Below, piece by piece: positions 8,237 through 15,145 of a stretch of DNA of 64,000 bases. Source of the DNA: Streptomyces sp. Q6. GTDB taxonomy: Bacteria > Actinomycetota > Actinomycetes > Streptomycetales > Streptomycetaceae. The notes under the pieces were generated by a model. The model was not told where the DNA came from, made no database searches, and saw only the letters and a list, made by a program, of their open reading frames with translations. Every line of letters begins with the position of its first letter. The first letter of the stretch is position 1. The stretch is taken from positions 6,386,001-6,450,000 of the forward strand of contig NZ_CP146022.1 in the NCBI RefSeq assembly GCF_036967205.1. The letters are read 5' to 3'. The position numbers were made by a program, and so were the translations under genes.

Positions 8237-9502
8237 TCAGGCTGCAAGCCGGAGCGCGCCCAACACGCCCTGCACGGCGTCGGCGGTCGTGTCGGGGACG
8301 TCGTCCCACAGGTGCACGTACACGTCGAGCGTGGTGCTGGGCTTGCTGTGCCCTAGACGGCGTTGGACGACCTTCACGGACTCGCGGTGCTGGATGAGCA
8401 TCGACGCGTAGAAGTGTCGAAGGGAGTGCATGGACGTGCCGACTGGCACGGGCGCGTGCCCAGCGGCCGTCAGCCGCGTGTTCGCTCGCTTGACGGTGTT
8501 CGACCACACGCGCGACCAGTTCCCTGTGTTGAGCGCGTTGCCGTGCCCGTTCGCGAACACCAGACGCGCTGGGCGGCTGTGTGGCTTACGAGTATCGGTG
8601 CGGTCGACCAACTCGACCGGCACGGGAGGGAACGCCGCCAGGTGCGCCCGTAGGGCTTCCACAACAGCAGGGGCGAGCGGCACCGACCGGTACGAAGCCT
8701 GCGTCTTGGGTTCACCGATGAAGGGCGCCCCCTTGTCCAAGCGGACAAGCTGCGACCGCACGTGCACCACACCGGCTTCAAGGTCGACGGCGCTCCGCTC
8801 CAGCCCCAGCAGCTCACCGAGCCGAAGACCTGAACCGGCGGCAAGCCAGACGAGTGCCCGGTACCGGGGCGGTGCCGAGAGCGCGAGCGCTTGCACCACG
8901 GGCAGCGGCAGGGGCTTGATCTCGGGTCGTGTTACGTCCGGGCCTGGTACGCGCATCGCGGGTGACTTCGGAATGTAGTCGTGGACGACGGCGTGCGTGA
9001 GCACGGCTTTGAACCGGCCGTAGACGATTTCAAGGGTGCTGGCTGCTAGGTCGTCTTTCCGGTCGCTCAGCCATCGCTCGATGTCCAGCCGCTTGATCTG
9101 GCCTATCTGGCGTCCGCCCAGGTACGCCAACACGTGACGTTCGAGCTGCCTGCGGGCTCCCTCGGCTGTGGTTAGCCGATGCCTATTCGCCCCAGCCTCC
9201 AACTTCAGCCACTCTTCTGCGACTTCGCGGAGCGTCTTGCGTGCTGCTTCAGGGTCTACGAGCGCGCCCCGGTCTAGGTCGTGGCCGGTCTTGCGCGCGA
9301 ACTGGTCGGCAAGTCCCTTACTTGCAAAGGACTTTCGCCGCGCCGTTTTGTTGCTATCCCGATAGCGGACCGACCAGCGTTTCGTGTCGCCGTGCGCTGC
9401 CGTGGCGTACACGGTCTTGGTCTTGGTGCTGTGCGAATGGCACGGCGTCGCGTCGGGATTTCGGGGGCGGCTCGAATGCCACCTGTCGCTGACTGTAGCC
9501 AT
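8237..9502 (-). CDS. int: Tyrosine site-specific integrase
   Basis: Recombinase of about 421 residues that would integrate and excise the element at the 16-bp core. It has an N-terminal arm-binding region (YRDSNKTARRKSFASKGLAD), a SAM-like core-binding domain at about residues 75-165, and a catalytic domain. Active-site residues visible in order are Arg in SGLRLGELLGL, the His-x-x-Arg box HSLRHFYAS, His in LGHSKPSTT, and the tyrosine nucleophile in LDVYVHLW. ATG 9502 is preferred: residues upstream of it in the open frame (to 9643) look non-coding. Its 3' end abuts the left attachment site, as is common for these elements. Divergent from the HTH genes at 9731. Confidence 0.95.
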   Translation of the reverse strand: MATVSDRWHSSRPRNPDATPCHSHSTKTKTVYATAAHGDTKRWSVRYRDSNKTARRKSFASKGLADQFARKTGHDLDRGALVDPEAARKTLREVAEEWLKLEAGANRHRLTTAEGARRQLERHVLAYLGGRQIGQIKRLDIERWLSDRKDDLAASTLEIVYGRFKAVLTHAVVHDYIPKSPAMRVPGPDVTRPEIKPLPLPVVQALALSAPPRYRALVWLAAGSGLRLGELLGLERSAVDLEAGVVHVRSQLVRLDKGAPFIGEPKTQASYRSVPLAPAVVEALRAHLAAFPPVPVELVDRTDTRKPHSRPARLVFANGHGNALNTGNWSRVWSNTVKRANTRLTAAGHAPVPVGTSMHSLRHFYASMLIQHRESVKVVQRRLGHSKPSTTLDVYVHLWDDVPDTTADAVQGVLGALRLAA

Positions 9503-9730
9503 TTCGAAACTCTTTGCGCTCGGCCCCCCTGGCTTTGCTGGCACCCACTCTACCGCTGCACCCCGACACCGAAGCAGCAAGATTTTTTTAGCGCACCGAA
9601 AGTTCGCTGACCTGCGAAAACCTCTTACCCATTTCGCTAACAATTCCAGCGCGAGAAAGCCGACCAGAACCTCTTCCCAAGCTGGGCAAAGTGCCGCAGT
9701 GTGAGAAAGGAGAAGGAAGGGAACCGAAAA
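9503..9730. other. Divergent control region between int and the HTH operon
   Basis: 228 bp without a gene and noticeably AT-richer than the rest of the window (includes a run of seven T near 9583). It must hold the promoters for int (minus) and for the excisionase-like gene (plus). GGAAGGGAACC upstream of ATG 9731 serves as the ribosome site. I see no clean palindrome. Confidence 0.5.
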
Positions 9731-9916
9731 ATGGAAAAACTCCTTACCGTCCGTCAGCTAGCCGAATACCTGGACGTACCCATCCAGACCCTCTACATGT
9801 GGTCCCACCTCGGAACCGGCCCCACGCCCATCAAAGTAGGGCGCTGCCTTCGATATGAACCGGCCGAAGTACGTTCCTGGCTTGCCGCATCGAAGAAGAA
9901 GGAGGCGACGGCATGA
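9731..9916 (+). CDS. Excisionase / AlpA-like helix-turn-helix protein
   Basis: 61 residues: MEKLLTVRQLAEYLDVPIQ..LYMW, then a wing GRCLRYEPAEVRSWL. This is the MerR-like winged helix found in AlpA and Xis proteins beside actinobacterial integrases. Such proteins bend attachment-site DNA to direct excision and may regulate. Start ATG 9731 has GGAAGG upstream. The stop overlaps the start of the next gene (ATGA, 9913-9916), so the two are translationally coupled. Confidence 0.85.
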   Translation: MEKLLTVRQLAEYLDVPIQTLYMWSHLGTGPTPIKVGRCLRYEPAEVRSWLAASKKKEATA

Positions 9917-10101
9917 CCAACCGTATCCCGCGTCAACTCCTGTCCGGAGGCGAAGTGGCCGCACTCCTAGGCGTCGACCCCAAGACCGTCACCAGGTGGG
10001 CCAACCTCGGCAAACTGCCATGCTTTCGCACTCCTGGAGGGCACCGGCGGTACCGGCGCGCCGACGTAGAACGACTCACGCGCAGCGGTGATGCCTCATG
10101 A
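9913..10101 (+). CDS. BldC-like MerR-family DNA-binding protein
   Basis: 62 residues. LLSGGEVAALLGVDPKTVTRWANLGK followed by RTPGGHRRYRRADVERL is the single winged-helix fold of BldC, a small Streptomyces regulator that binds direct repeats cooperatively. Copies like this are common on actinobacterial integrative elements, where they probably control excision or replication genes. Coupled by ATGA overlaps to the genes on both sides (9913-9916 and 10098-10101). Confidence 0.88.
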   Translation: MTNRIPRQLLSGGEVAALLGVDPKTVTRWANLGKLPCFRTPGGHRRYRRADVERLTRSGDAS

Positions 10102-10481
10102 TCGCAGGAATCTTCGACCTCACAGAAACCTTCCAGGCAGACGGCGGCAAACTACTCGTACTCACACCGGTAATAGCCGACTCACTGCCCACCGCCTCGA
10201 AACAGGCAATGGCCATTCGCAACTCGGCATCCACCACAGGGGACGTGGGTCTTGGACTCATCCAACAGATACGTTCTGATTTCGATGGTCCACCAGGCAT
10301 CGCTGAAGGCGCTCAGCTCGGCGCTTGGGTTCCCCTCCACAATGATCCCGCTCCGCATGTGGGTCCCTCGCCCTGGGAACCTCGCAGGTCGGCAGACGAC
10401 CCAGAAGTTGGACACCTTGACGTCGGCCGCCCCACGGTTTATCGCGTGCACATCGTATTGTCGAGCGCCAGCCTTCGGTGA
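10098..10481 (+). CDS. Uncertain ORF, possibly the 5' stump of a deleted element gene
   Basis: It starts at an ATGA overlap with the BldC-like gene, which argues that its first codons (MIAGIFDLTETFQADGGKLL) were once a real coupled gene. After about residue 30 the sequence turns irregular and runs antisense to a more convincing minus-strand gene (10182-10616). The simplest reading is that a longer gene here, such as a replication or transfer gene, lost its body by deletion. No domain can be named. Confidence 0.3.
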   Translation: MIAGIFDLTETFQADGGKLLVLTPVIADSLPTASKQAMAIRNSASTTGDVGLGLIQQIRSDFDGPPGIAEGAQLGAWVPLHNDPAPHVGPSPWEPRRSADDPEVGHLDVGRPTVYRVHIVLSSASLR

Positions 10482-10616
10482 AAGGTGAGGCATGGTGCTG
10501 ACTAGAGCCACGCGAGGGCGGCCACGCCGAAACGTCGCGACTGCCGTGGCGAGGCTTCCAGCTGCCATGAGCCCTGCCCAGCCACTGATGACCAGGGCTA
10601 CCTGTGCGGTCTCCAT
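10182..10616 (-). CDS. Small membrane-anchored protein of unknown function
   Basis: 144 residues. One N-terminal membrane helix at about 5-28 (VALVISGWAGLMAAGSLATAVAT) is followed by a basic RRGRPR stop and a beta-rich domain (RQYDVHAINRGAADVKVSNFWVVC, then GIIVEGNPSAELSAFS). Proteins of this shape occur on many actinobacterial mobile elements, but their role is not established. GGGGGAG lies about 10 nt upstream of ATG 10616. The last 30 residues, rich in Cys and Gly, look less typical and may have been changed by a deletion. Accessory cargo of the element. Confidence 0.6.
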   Translation of the reverse strand: METAQVALVISGWAGLMAAGSLATAVATFRRGRPRVALVSTMPHLSPKAGARQYDVHAINRGAADVKVSNFWVVCRPARFPGRGTHMRSGIIVEGNPSAELSAFSDAWWTIEIRTYLLDESKTHVPCGGCRVANGHCLFRGGGQ

Positions 10617-10756
10617 AGGACGTTAGCTCCCCCTTCGCTTGCAGCCCCGAGCAGGCGACGCACGCTTCTCCTGTCGTTCACTCGCCAGCACCCTCGGATG
10701 GTTCCCAACGCCCGCCACGGAGACTAGAGACCGTGCGGGGGCGCACGCGCGGCTGA

Positions 10757-11047
10757 CTAGTCGTCGTCCGTCGGAAGGCCGTTGACCCAAACTTCGACGG
10801 TCGTCTCGAATGGGGTTCCCATGGCGGCTAGCCGCTCATTGACCGTCTCGCTGACGTCGCCAGTCAGGGACTGGGCAAGGTGCAGCATGTCGTCAGGGTG
10901 GATGGACCGTCGAGTCGCGACTGGCCCCATAAACGACACGGTGGGTTCAAGCTCTCGTGCCAGCGTTTTGAAAACCTCGCTCGCCTGGCGTGCCTGGTCG
11001 TTCCTGGCGACGAGCGTGATTCTGGTTCGGACATCGTCGTCTGTCAT
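10757..11047 (-). CDS. Small acidic protein of unknown function
   Basis: 96 residues, soluble and acidic, beginning MTDDDVRTRITLVARNDQ. No signal or membrane segment. The pattern of hydrophobic residues suggests an alpha/beta ferredoxin-like fold (TRITLVAR ... SEVFKTLARELE ... PFETTVEVWV), but no family is recognised. It is the last gene before the right attachment site and so a candidate cargo gene. The opposite-strand 97-residue ORF is a shadow. Confidence 0.6.
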   Translation of the reverse strand: MTDDDVRTRITLVARNDQARQASEVFKTLARELEPTVSFMGPVATRRSIHPDDMLHLAQSLTGDVSETVNERLAAMGTPFETTVEVWVNGLPTDDD

Positions 11048-11101
11048 GGCGCTTCGCCTGCCTTCCTTGGCCTAAGTATCCGGCGATGACCAGAAGGTAG
11101 C

Positions 11102-11122
11102 TGGCTGGCACTCTCCTGGCAC
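11102..11122 (+). repeat. Integrase arm-type site, right copy
   Basis: Exact second copy of the 21-bp sequence at 8215-8235. It lies 106 bp inside the right core. In the circular form the two copies would flank the attP core (106 bp on one side, 46 bp on the other) in the same orientation. Confidence 0.75.
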
Positions 11123-11228
11123 GAGCCTGCGAAAAACAGCAGTAGAGAACCGAAGCTCAGTGGTAGTAAAAACGCAGGTCAGCGCCATGTCTGCGACGTT
11201 GTTGCTGGTAGCTGCGGTGTGTAAATAA

Positions 11229-11244
11229 GTACTGGTCCTACTGC
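11229..11244 (+). repeat. attR core (16-bp direct repeat, right copy)
   Basis: GTACTGGTCCTACTGC, identical to 8153-8168. The following codon (11245) continues the DUF4192 reading frame. Confidence 0.93.
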
Positions 11245-12225
11245 TGCCCGCGCCCCGAGTGCTGCCCGCCCGAGGGGAACGCCATCGACACCGAGGGCAC
11301 CTCGGTGATGGCGGCGACGGCGGCGTACGCGGGCATCCAGGTACGGCCATCCGTCCAGGAGGTGCGCATGCGCCTCGCCCCGTGGGAGACCGCCCTCGTC
11401 ACCGAGCAGACGCGAGCCCTGGACGCGGCGGCGATGGATCTCGTCCCGAGGATCATCGGGGGTGTCCCGCGCGAGGAGGTGGAGGCCGACACCCTCGACC
11501 TGGCCCGCCGCGTCCTGTGGCGGCTCGCCGAGGCGCCGCAGGACGCGGAACCGCTGGAGGCGGACCGCAAGGACGACGAGCTGGTGGCGCACGACGAGGC
11601 CGCCGCGGTGATCCTCGGCCTCCAGGACCGGATCACCCGGGACCGGGCGGCGGAGTGGATGGAGGGCGAGGAGGCGCGCGCCGCGCTCCGGCTCTGGCGG
11701 GCCCTGGCCCGACGGTGCGTCGGACCGTACGAGGAGTACGCCGCGGCCCCCTTGTCCCTTGCCGGGTGGGTGGCCTGGTCGCTCGGTGACACGGTCGAGG
11801 CGGATCAGGCACTGGAGATGGCCCTCGCCGTCGACCCCGGGTACGTGTTCGCCCGCCTGCTCAACGAGGCGCGGGCCGACGGAGTCGACCCCGAGCTCGT
11901 CCGGCGCTCCCTGCGAGGCAAGCGGGCGGACAGGGCCGACGACGAGCCGACGGCGGAGAGCGACGGAAGCGGTGGGAGTGGCGGAGATGACGGCCGCGAC
12001 GGAGGGGACGACAGCCGTGACGCGTTTCTTCTCGCACCGCGCGGATCCGCGGTGGACCCGGGCATGTCGCGCGCCGCGCGTGGTCTCGAAGCCGCGCTGC
12101 GGCGGCGGGGCGAGCGCAGCCCCGGGGCGGGGACGAGGCCGGGTGGCCGATCGGGAGTACGCCCGCCCCGGCGCCCCACGAGCCGTCGCCGCGTCGGCCG
12201 ACAGCGGACAAGGCGCGACGGATGA
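11245..12225 (+). pseudogene. DUF4192 protein, C-terminal fragment
   Basis: The remaining 326 codons of the gene begun at 7731: CPRPECCPPEGNAIDTEGT directly follows the YWSYC of the core. Family features continue, e.g. DDELVAHDEAAAVILGLQD and RLWRALARRCVG. The last 90 residues are Gly/Asp/Arg-rich and probably disordered. While the element is in place this half has no native start codon. Expression would need excision or an internal start such as ATG 11305. Its sequence shows no decay, which points to recent insertion or regular excision. Confidence 0.88.
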
Positions 12226-12545
12226 GCGGCGCCGCAGGGGCACTCCGGAGCCGCTTCACTGCGCTATGGCGTTACTTGGGGCGGGGCAGCTCCGTTCACC
12301 TCGGTGGCGGTAGCGACGGCCGGGCCGTGCCGCCTCCGTGTTCACCAGTCCGGCAGGATGCCGGCGCCTCGCGCGACCGCGCGCGAAAGGAGGCGCCTCA
12401 TGCGGCAGTCGGAGCTTCGACCGACCCCCGGTGCGGGCCCGGGGGGCCGGCGGGCGTGCATCGGCGGACAGATCTTCGGGCACGGCCACCGGATCGGGCG
12501 GACAGGCGCACCACGCGCGGCGTGCTTTCGGGGAGGGGAAGGGTG
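12226..12545. other. Region before the debranching-like gene
   Basis: About 320 bp between the DUF4192 end and the next large gene. The only coding signal is the short ORF at 12400-12546. The first 170 bp show nothing beyond generic high-G+C sequence and would hold the promoter. Confidence 0.5.
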
Positions 12546-12546
12546 A
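12400..12546 (+). CDS. Possible 48-residue leader ORF coupled to the debranching-like gene
   Basis: ATG 12400 follows a perfect ribosome site (AAAGGAGG, 12386-12393) at 6 nt spacing. The ORF ends at TGA 12544-12546, overlapping the next start as TGATG. Such strong initiation signals seldom occur by chance. The product is Gly/Arg-rich with two Cys (RRACIGGQIFGHGHRIGR) and matches nothing I know. It could be a real small protein or a leader that couples translation. Confidence 0.4.
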   Translation: MRQSELRPTPGAGPGGRRACIGGQIFGHGHRIGRTGAPRAACFRGGEG

Positions 12547-14729
12547 TGGCGCCGGACATCGGGGGCCGACCCCTGCCCGACGGAGGCAGTGCCCACCGCA
12601 CGCCACCGCAGGTCACTGCGGCGTCCACAGGGCGCTCCCCGCTTCCAGCCGCGCCTGCGGGGCGCTCCACTCCTCCATCGGTCACGCCCGCCGGGCGCTC
12701 CACACTTCCACCGGCCATGGCCGCGGGGCGCCCCACGCTTCCCCCCACCGGTCCGCCACCCGCGCCCGCGCGGCGGCCGACCGGTCAACTCCCGCCCGCG
12801 CACCAAGCGTTGATCTGCGTCTCGCTCCCCGGGCTCGCCATCTCCTCCGACGGAGGGCAGTTGACGGCGCAGGGCCTCGAAGGCTTCTACCGCGGCGGCC
12901 GGCGCCTCCTGTCGCGCTGCCGGATCCGGGTGGCGGGGCGCGAACCGCAGCCTGTGCAGGCGCGGATGGTGACGGCCGACCGAGCCCGCTTCGTGGGGAC
13001 CGTGCGCGCGTCCCCCGACGCGGGCCCCGACCCGGACGTCGTCGTCGAGCGGTTCCGGCATGCCGACGGCACAGAGCGGATCACGCTGCACAGCTCGGCA
13101 TCCCGCCCGCTCCGCCTGCCTCTGGAAGTCTCTCTCGGCACCGATCTCGCCGAACTCGGAGCAGTGGCCGCGGGAATGCCCGGTCGCGAACTGCCCGCGA
13201 CGGTCCATGACACCGGCATGCGATGGTCGTCGCCCACCGGGTTCACCGTCGTCACCGCGACACCTCCACCGATGGACGCCCTCGCCTCGGCAGGGCTGTT
13301 GCGCTGGGAGTTCGACCTGCCGCCCGGCGGCGCGCACACCGTGGAGCTACGGATCCGGGCCGACGGCTCGGGCATCGGCAGAGCCGGGGGGCACAGCACG
13401 GTGAAGCCGTTCGCCCCGGCCCGCGCGCACGGCGACGATCCGCGCGTGGCGCCCTTGCTGGGGACCTGCGTCGACGACCTCCAGGCGCTGCTGGTGCGCG
13501 ACCCCGCGCATCCGCTCGACATCTCCCTCGCGGCCGGCGCGCCGTGGCGCTGCGGCCCCGCCCCGGCGGAGTCGTTGGCGGCCGCGCGGATGGCCCTGCC
13601 TCTCGGGACGCGGTTGGCGGCCGGCACCCTGCGCGCCCTGGCCCGCACGCAACTGACCGAACCGGGACCGGAGTTCGGTCGAATTCCCGGGCCGCTGCGC
13701 AACGTGGGCCCCCAGCTGCCGCCCAGCTGCACCGGCATCGAGGCCACGCTGTTGTTCCCCGTCCTCCTGGCCGAGGCCAGACGGTGGGGGCTCGTCGAGC
13801 AGGAGGTCACGGAGCTGCTGCCCGCCGCCGAGAGGTGCCTCCGCTGGCTGCGCGCCGCCACTCGTGAAGGGCCGTATCTGCCGGACCCCGGTCCAGGTGG
13901 TCCCGTGCGCTGCGAGACCCAGGCACACGCCCACCGGGCCGCGCTCCTCGGTGCCGAGCTGCTCGACGCCTACGACCGACCCGGCGGTGCCGAACTGCGC
14001 CAGTGGGCGGACGGACTGCGTACACACTTCCGTCAGGACTTCTGGGTCGAGGACCGGGGAGGCGGAAGACCGGCGGCCGCGCGGACCGCGGACGGGCGCC
14101 CCCTGCCGCACCTGAGCGGCAGCGCCGCCCATCTGCTGGACACCGGGCTGCTCGCCGCAGGGGCGTGCGCACCGGGCCTGCTGGACAAGGTGCAGACCGA
14201 ACAACTGGCCCGACTGCTGGGCGGACCGGGCCTGGACTCGGGCTGGGGGCTGCGCAGTCTTGCCGTGAAGGAGGCGTCGTACAACCCGTTCGGGCACCGC
14301 GCCGGCGCGGTGCGCGTCCACGAGACGGCGGTCGCCGTCGCGGGCCTGGCCGCCGCCGGCTACGAGAAGGAGGCGTCGTCCCTGCTCAAAGGCGTCCTCG
14401 GTGCCGCTGAGACCTTCGCGTACCGGCTGCCCGAGATGTACGCGGGGGAGCAGCGCATCGAAGGCAGTGCCCCGCTGCCGCATCCCGCCGCCTGTAGACC
14501 GGCCGCCGTCGCGGCGGCGGCCGGGGTGCACCTGCTCGCCACCCTCGTGGGCATCCGCCCGGACGTGCCCGCCCGAACGGTGACGCTGTCCCCGCTGCGT
14601 AGCGCGCCCCTCGGCGAGGTCGGGCTCGCGGGCCTGCGCGTGGCCGGACACGCCTTCTCGGCGCGCGTCAGCAGACTCGGCCTCGCCATGGTCGAGGAGG
14701 CTGCGGACGTCCTGCAATTGGGGGTGTGA
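12546..14729 (+). CDS. Glycogen debranching enzyme-like protein (GDE N-terminal domain plus helical C-terminal domain)
   Basis: 727 residues from ATG 12546, which follows GGGGAGGGGAAGGG. The first 85 residues are a Pro-rich repeat tail. From about residue 88 comes the N-terminal beta-domain of bacterial amylo-alpha-1,6-glucosidase-like proteins (LAISSDGGQLTAQGLEGFYRGGRRLLSRCRI, a clear family signature). After about residue 320 an Ala/Leu-rich alpha/alpha-toroid follows with AEARRWGLVEQEVTELLPAAERCLRWL and VKEASYNPFGHRAGAVRVHETAVAVAGLA. The protein probably acts on an alpha-glucan, but I cannot point to the catalytic acids with certainty, so activity is unproven. No signal peptide: cytoplasmic. 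Confidence 0.8.
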   Translation: MAPDIGGRPLPDGGSAHRTPPQVTAASTGRSPLPAAPAGRSTPPSVTPAGRSTLPPAMAAGRPTLPPTGPPPAPARRPTGQLPPAHQALICVSLPGLAISSDGGQLTAQGLEGFYRGGRRLLSRCRIRVAGREPQPVQARMVTADRARFVGTVRASPDAGPDPDVVVERFRHADGTERITLHSSASRPLRLPLEVSLGTDLAELGAVAAGMPGRELPATVHDTGMRWSSPTGFTVVTATPPPMDALASAGLLRWEFDLPPGGAHTVELRIRADGSGIGRAGGHSTVKPFAPARAHGDDPRVAPLLGTCVDDLQALLVRDPAHPLDISLAAGAPWRCGPAPAESLAAARMALPLGTRLAAGTLRALARTQLTEPGPEFGRIPGPLRNVGPQLPPSCTGIEATLLFPVLLAEARRWGLVEQEVTELLPAAERCLRWLRAATREGPYLPDPGPGGPVRCETQAHAHRAALLGAELLDAYDRPGGAELRQWADGLRTHFRQDFWVEDRGGGRPAAARTADGRPLPHLSGSAAHLLDTGLLAAGACAPGLLDKVQTEQLARLLGGPGLDSGWGLRSLAVKEASYNPFGHRAGAVRVHETAVAVAGLAAAGYEKEASSLLKGVLGAAETFAYRLPEMYAGEQRIEGSAPLPHPAACRPAAVAAAAGVHLLATLVGIRPDVPARTVTLSPLRSAPLGEVGLAGLRVAGHAFSARVSRLGLAMVEEAADVLQLGV
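12630..12745 (+). repeat. Imperfect ~30-bp tandem repeats coding a Pro-rich tail
   Basis: Four units, each starting GGGCGCTCC or GGGGCGCYCC, at about 12630, 12659, 12693 and 12726. They encode GRSPLPAAPA, GRSTPPSVTPA, GRSTLPPAMAA and GRPTLPP. The length is likely to vary between strains through replication slippage. Confidence 0.75.
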
Positions 14730-15145
14730 CGGGTCTGCGACGGATCGGAACCGGACAGTCGCGGACCACCCCAGGAACAGCGCGTAGGGAACGCGGGTTC
14801 GTGAGCAGTGGCTTCTGCCGCGATGCGGCTTTCCGCGCCCTGTGAGCACCGCCTTCGACAGCCGATCATGAGCAGAACGCACGAGAGGGTTACCCGTCGG
14901 TCGCTCTGAGTACGGCGTGCTGCCGGCCACTGAGGGCGGGTGGCCCCTGCTTGCGGAGGCGCTCTCCTGAGTGCTGTGTCGTCCTGCGGAAAGCGCCTTG
15001 GCCGAGCGGACGTTGGCGCGGGAGAGCTTCAAGTGTCGCGACGATCGCCGGTTTCAGAAACCGGCGATCGTCGTCTATGTTCCCTCGGCGATTCGGAGCG
15101 GGCACGGCCGACAGGGTGAGGCGAAGGCCGCTGGAGGCCGACGCG
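14730..15145. other. Convergent intergenic region with one large hairpin
   Basis: 416 bp between the 3' ends of the debranching-like gene and an MFS gene. Apart from the hairpin at 15039-15073 I see no gene; short ORFs on both strands lack ribosome sites. The unusual length for a convergent gap and the start of the accessory block here make a past insertion possible. Confidence 0.5.
15039..15073. terminator. Perfect 17-bp-arm hairpin, probable bidirectional terminator
   Basis: Arms 15039-15055 and 15057-15073 are exact complements around A15056 (core CGACGATCGCCGGTTTC). It lies between two convergent genes. There is no clear T-tract, so a role as a processing or protein-binding site is also possible. 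Confidence 0.6.

Larger units (their letters stand above)
8153..11244. mobile_element. Small site-specific integrative element inserted in a DUF4192 gene
   Basis: A 3,076-bp unit plus one extra 16-bp core copy. It is bounded by a perfect direct repeat GTACTGGTCCTACTGC (8153-8168 and 11229-11244) inside codons for YWSYC of a DUF4192 protein. Removing the segment between the repeats restores the host reading frame exactly. The contents fit an actinobacterial integrative element of the pSAM2/AICE kind stripped to its core: a tyrosine integrase next to one end, a divergent excisionase-like gene, a BldC-like HTH gene, and small genes of unknown role. There is no replication initiator, FtsK-type transfer protein or phage structural gene, so it is a remnant, a satellite, or a minimal element needing help from elsewhere. 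G+C is visibly lower than the flanks around 9500-9750. Confidence 0.93.

Noticed and set aside
10782-11075. 97-codon plus-strand ORF inside the element
   Set aside because: Ser/Val/Arg-rich shadow of the acidic minus-strand gene at 10757-11047.
8153-11244. tRNA gene as the attachment site of the integrated element
   Set aside because: No tRNA-like fold around either core; the core is inside the coding frame of DUF4192.
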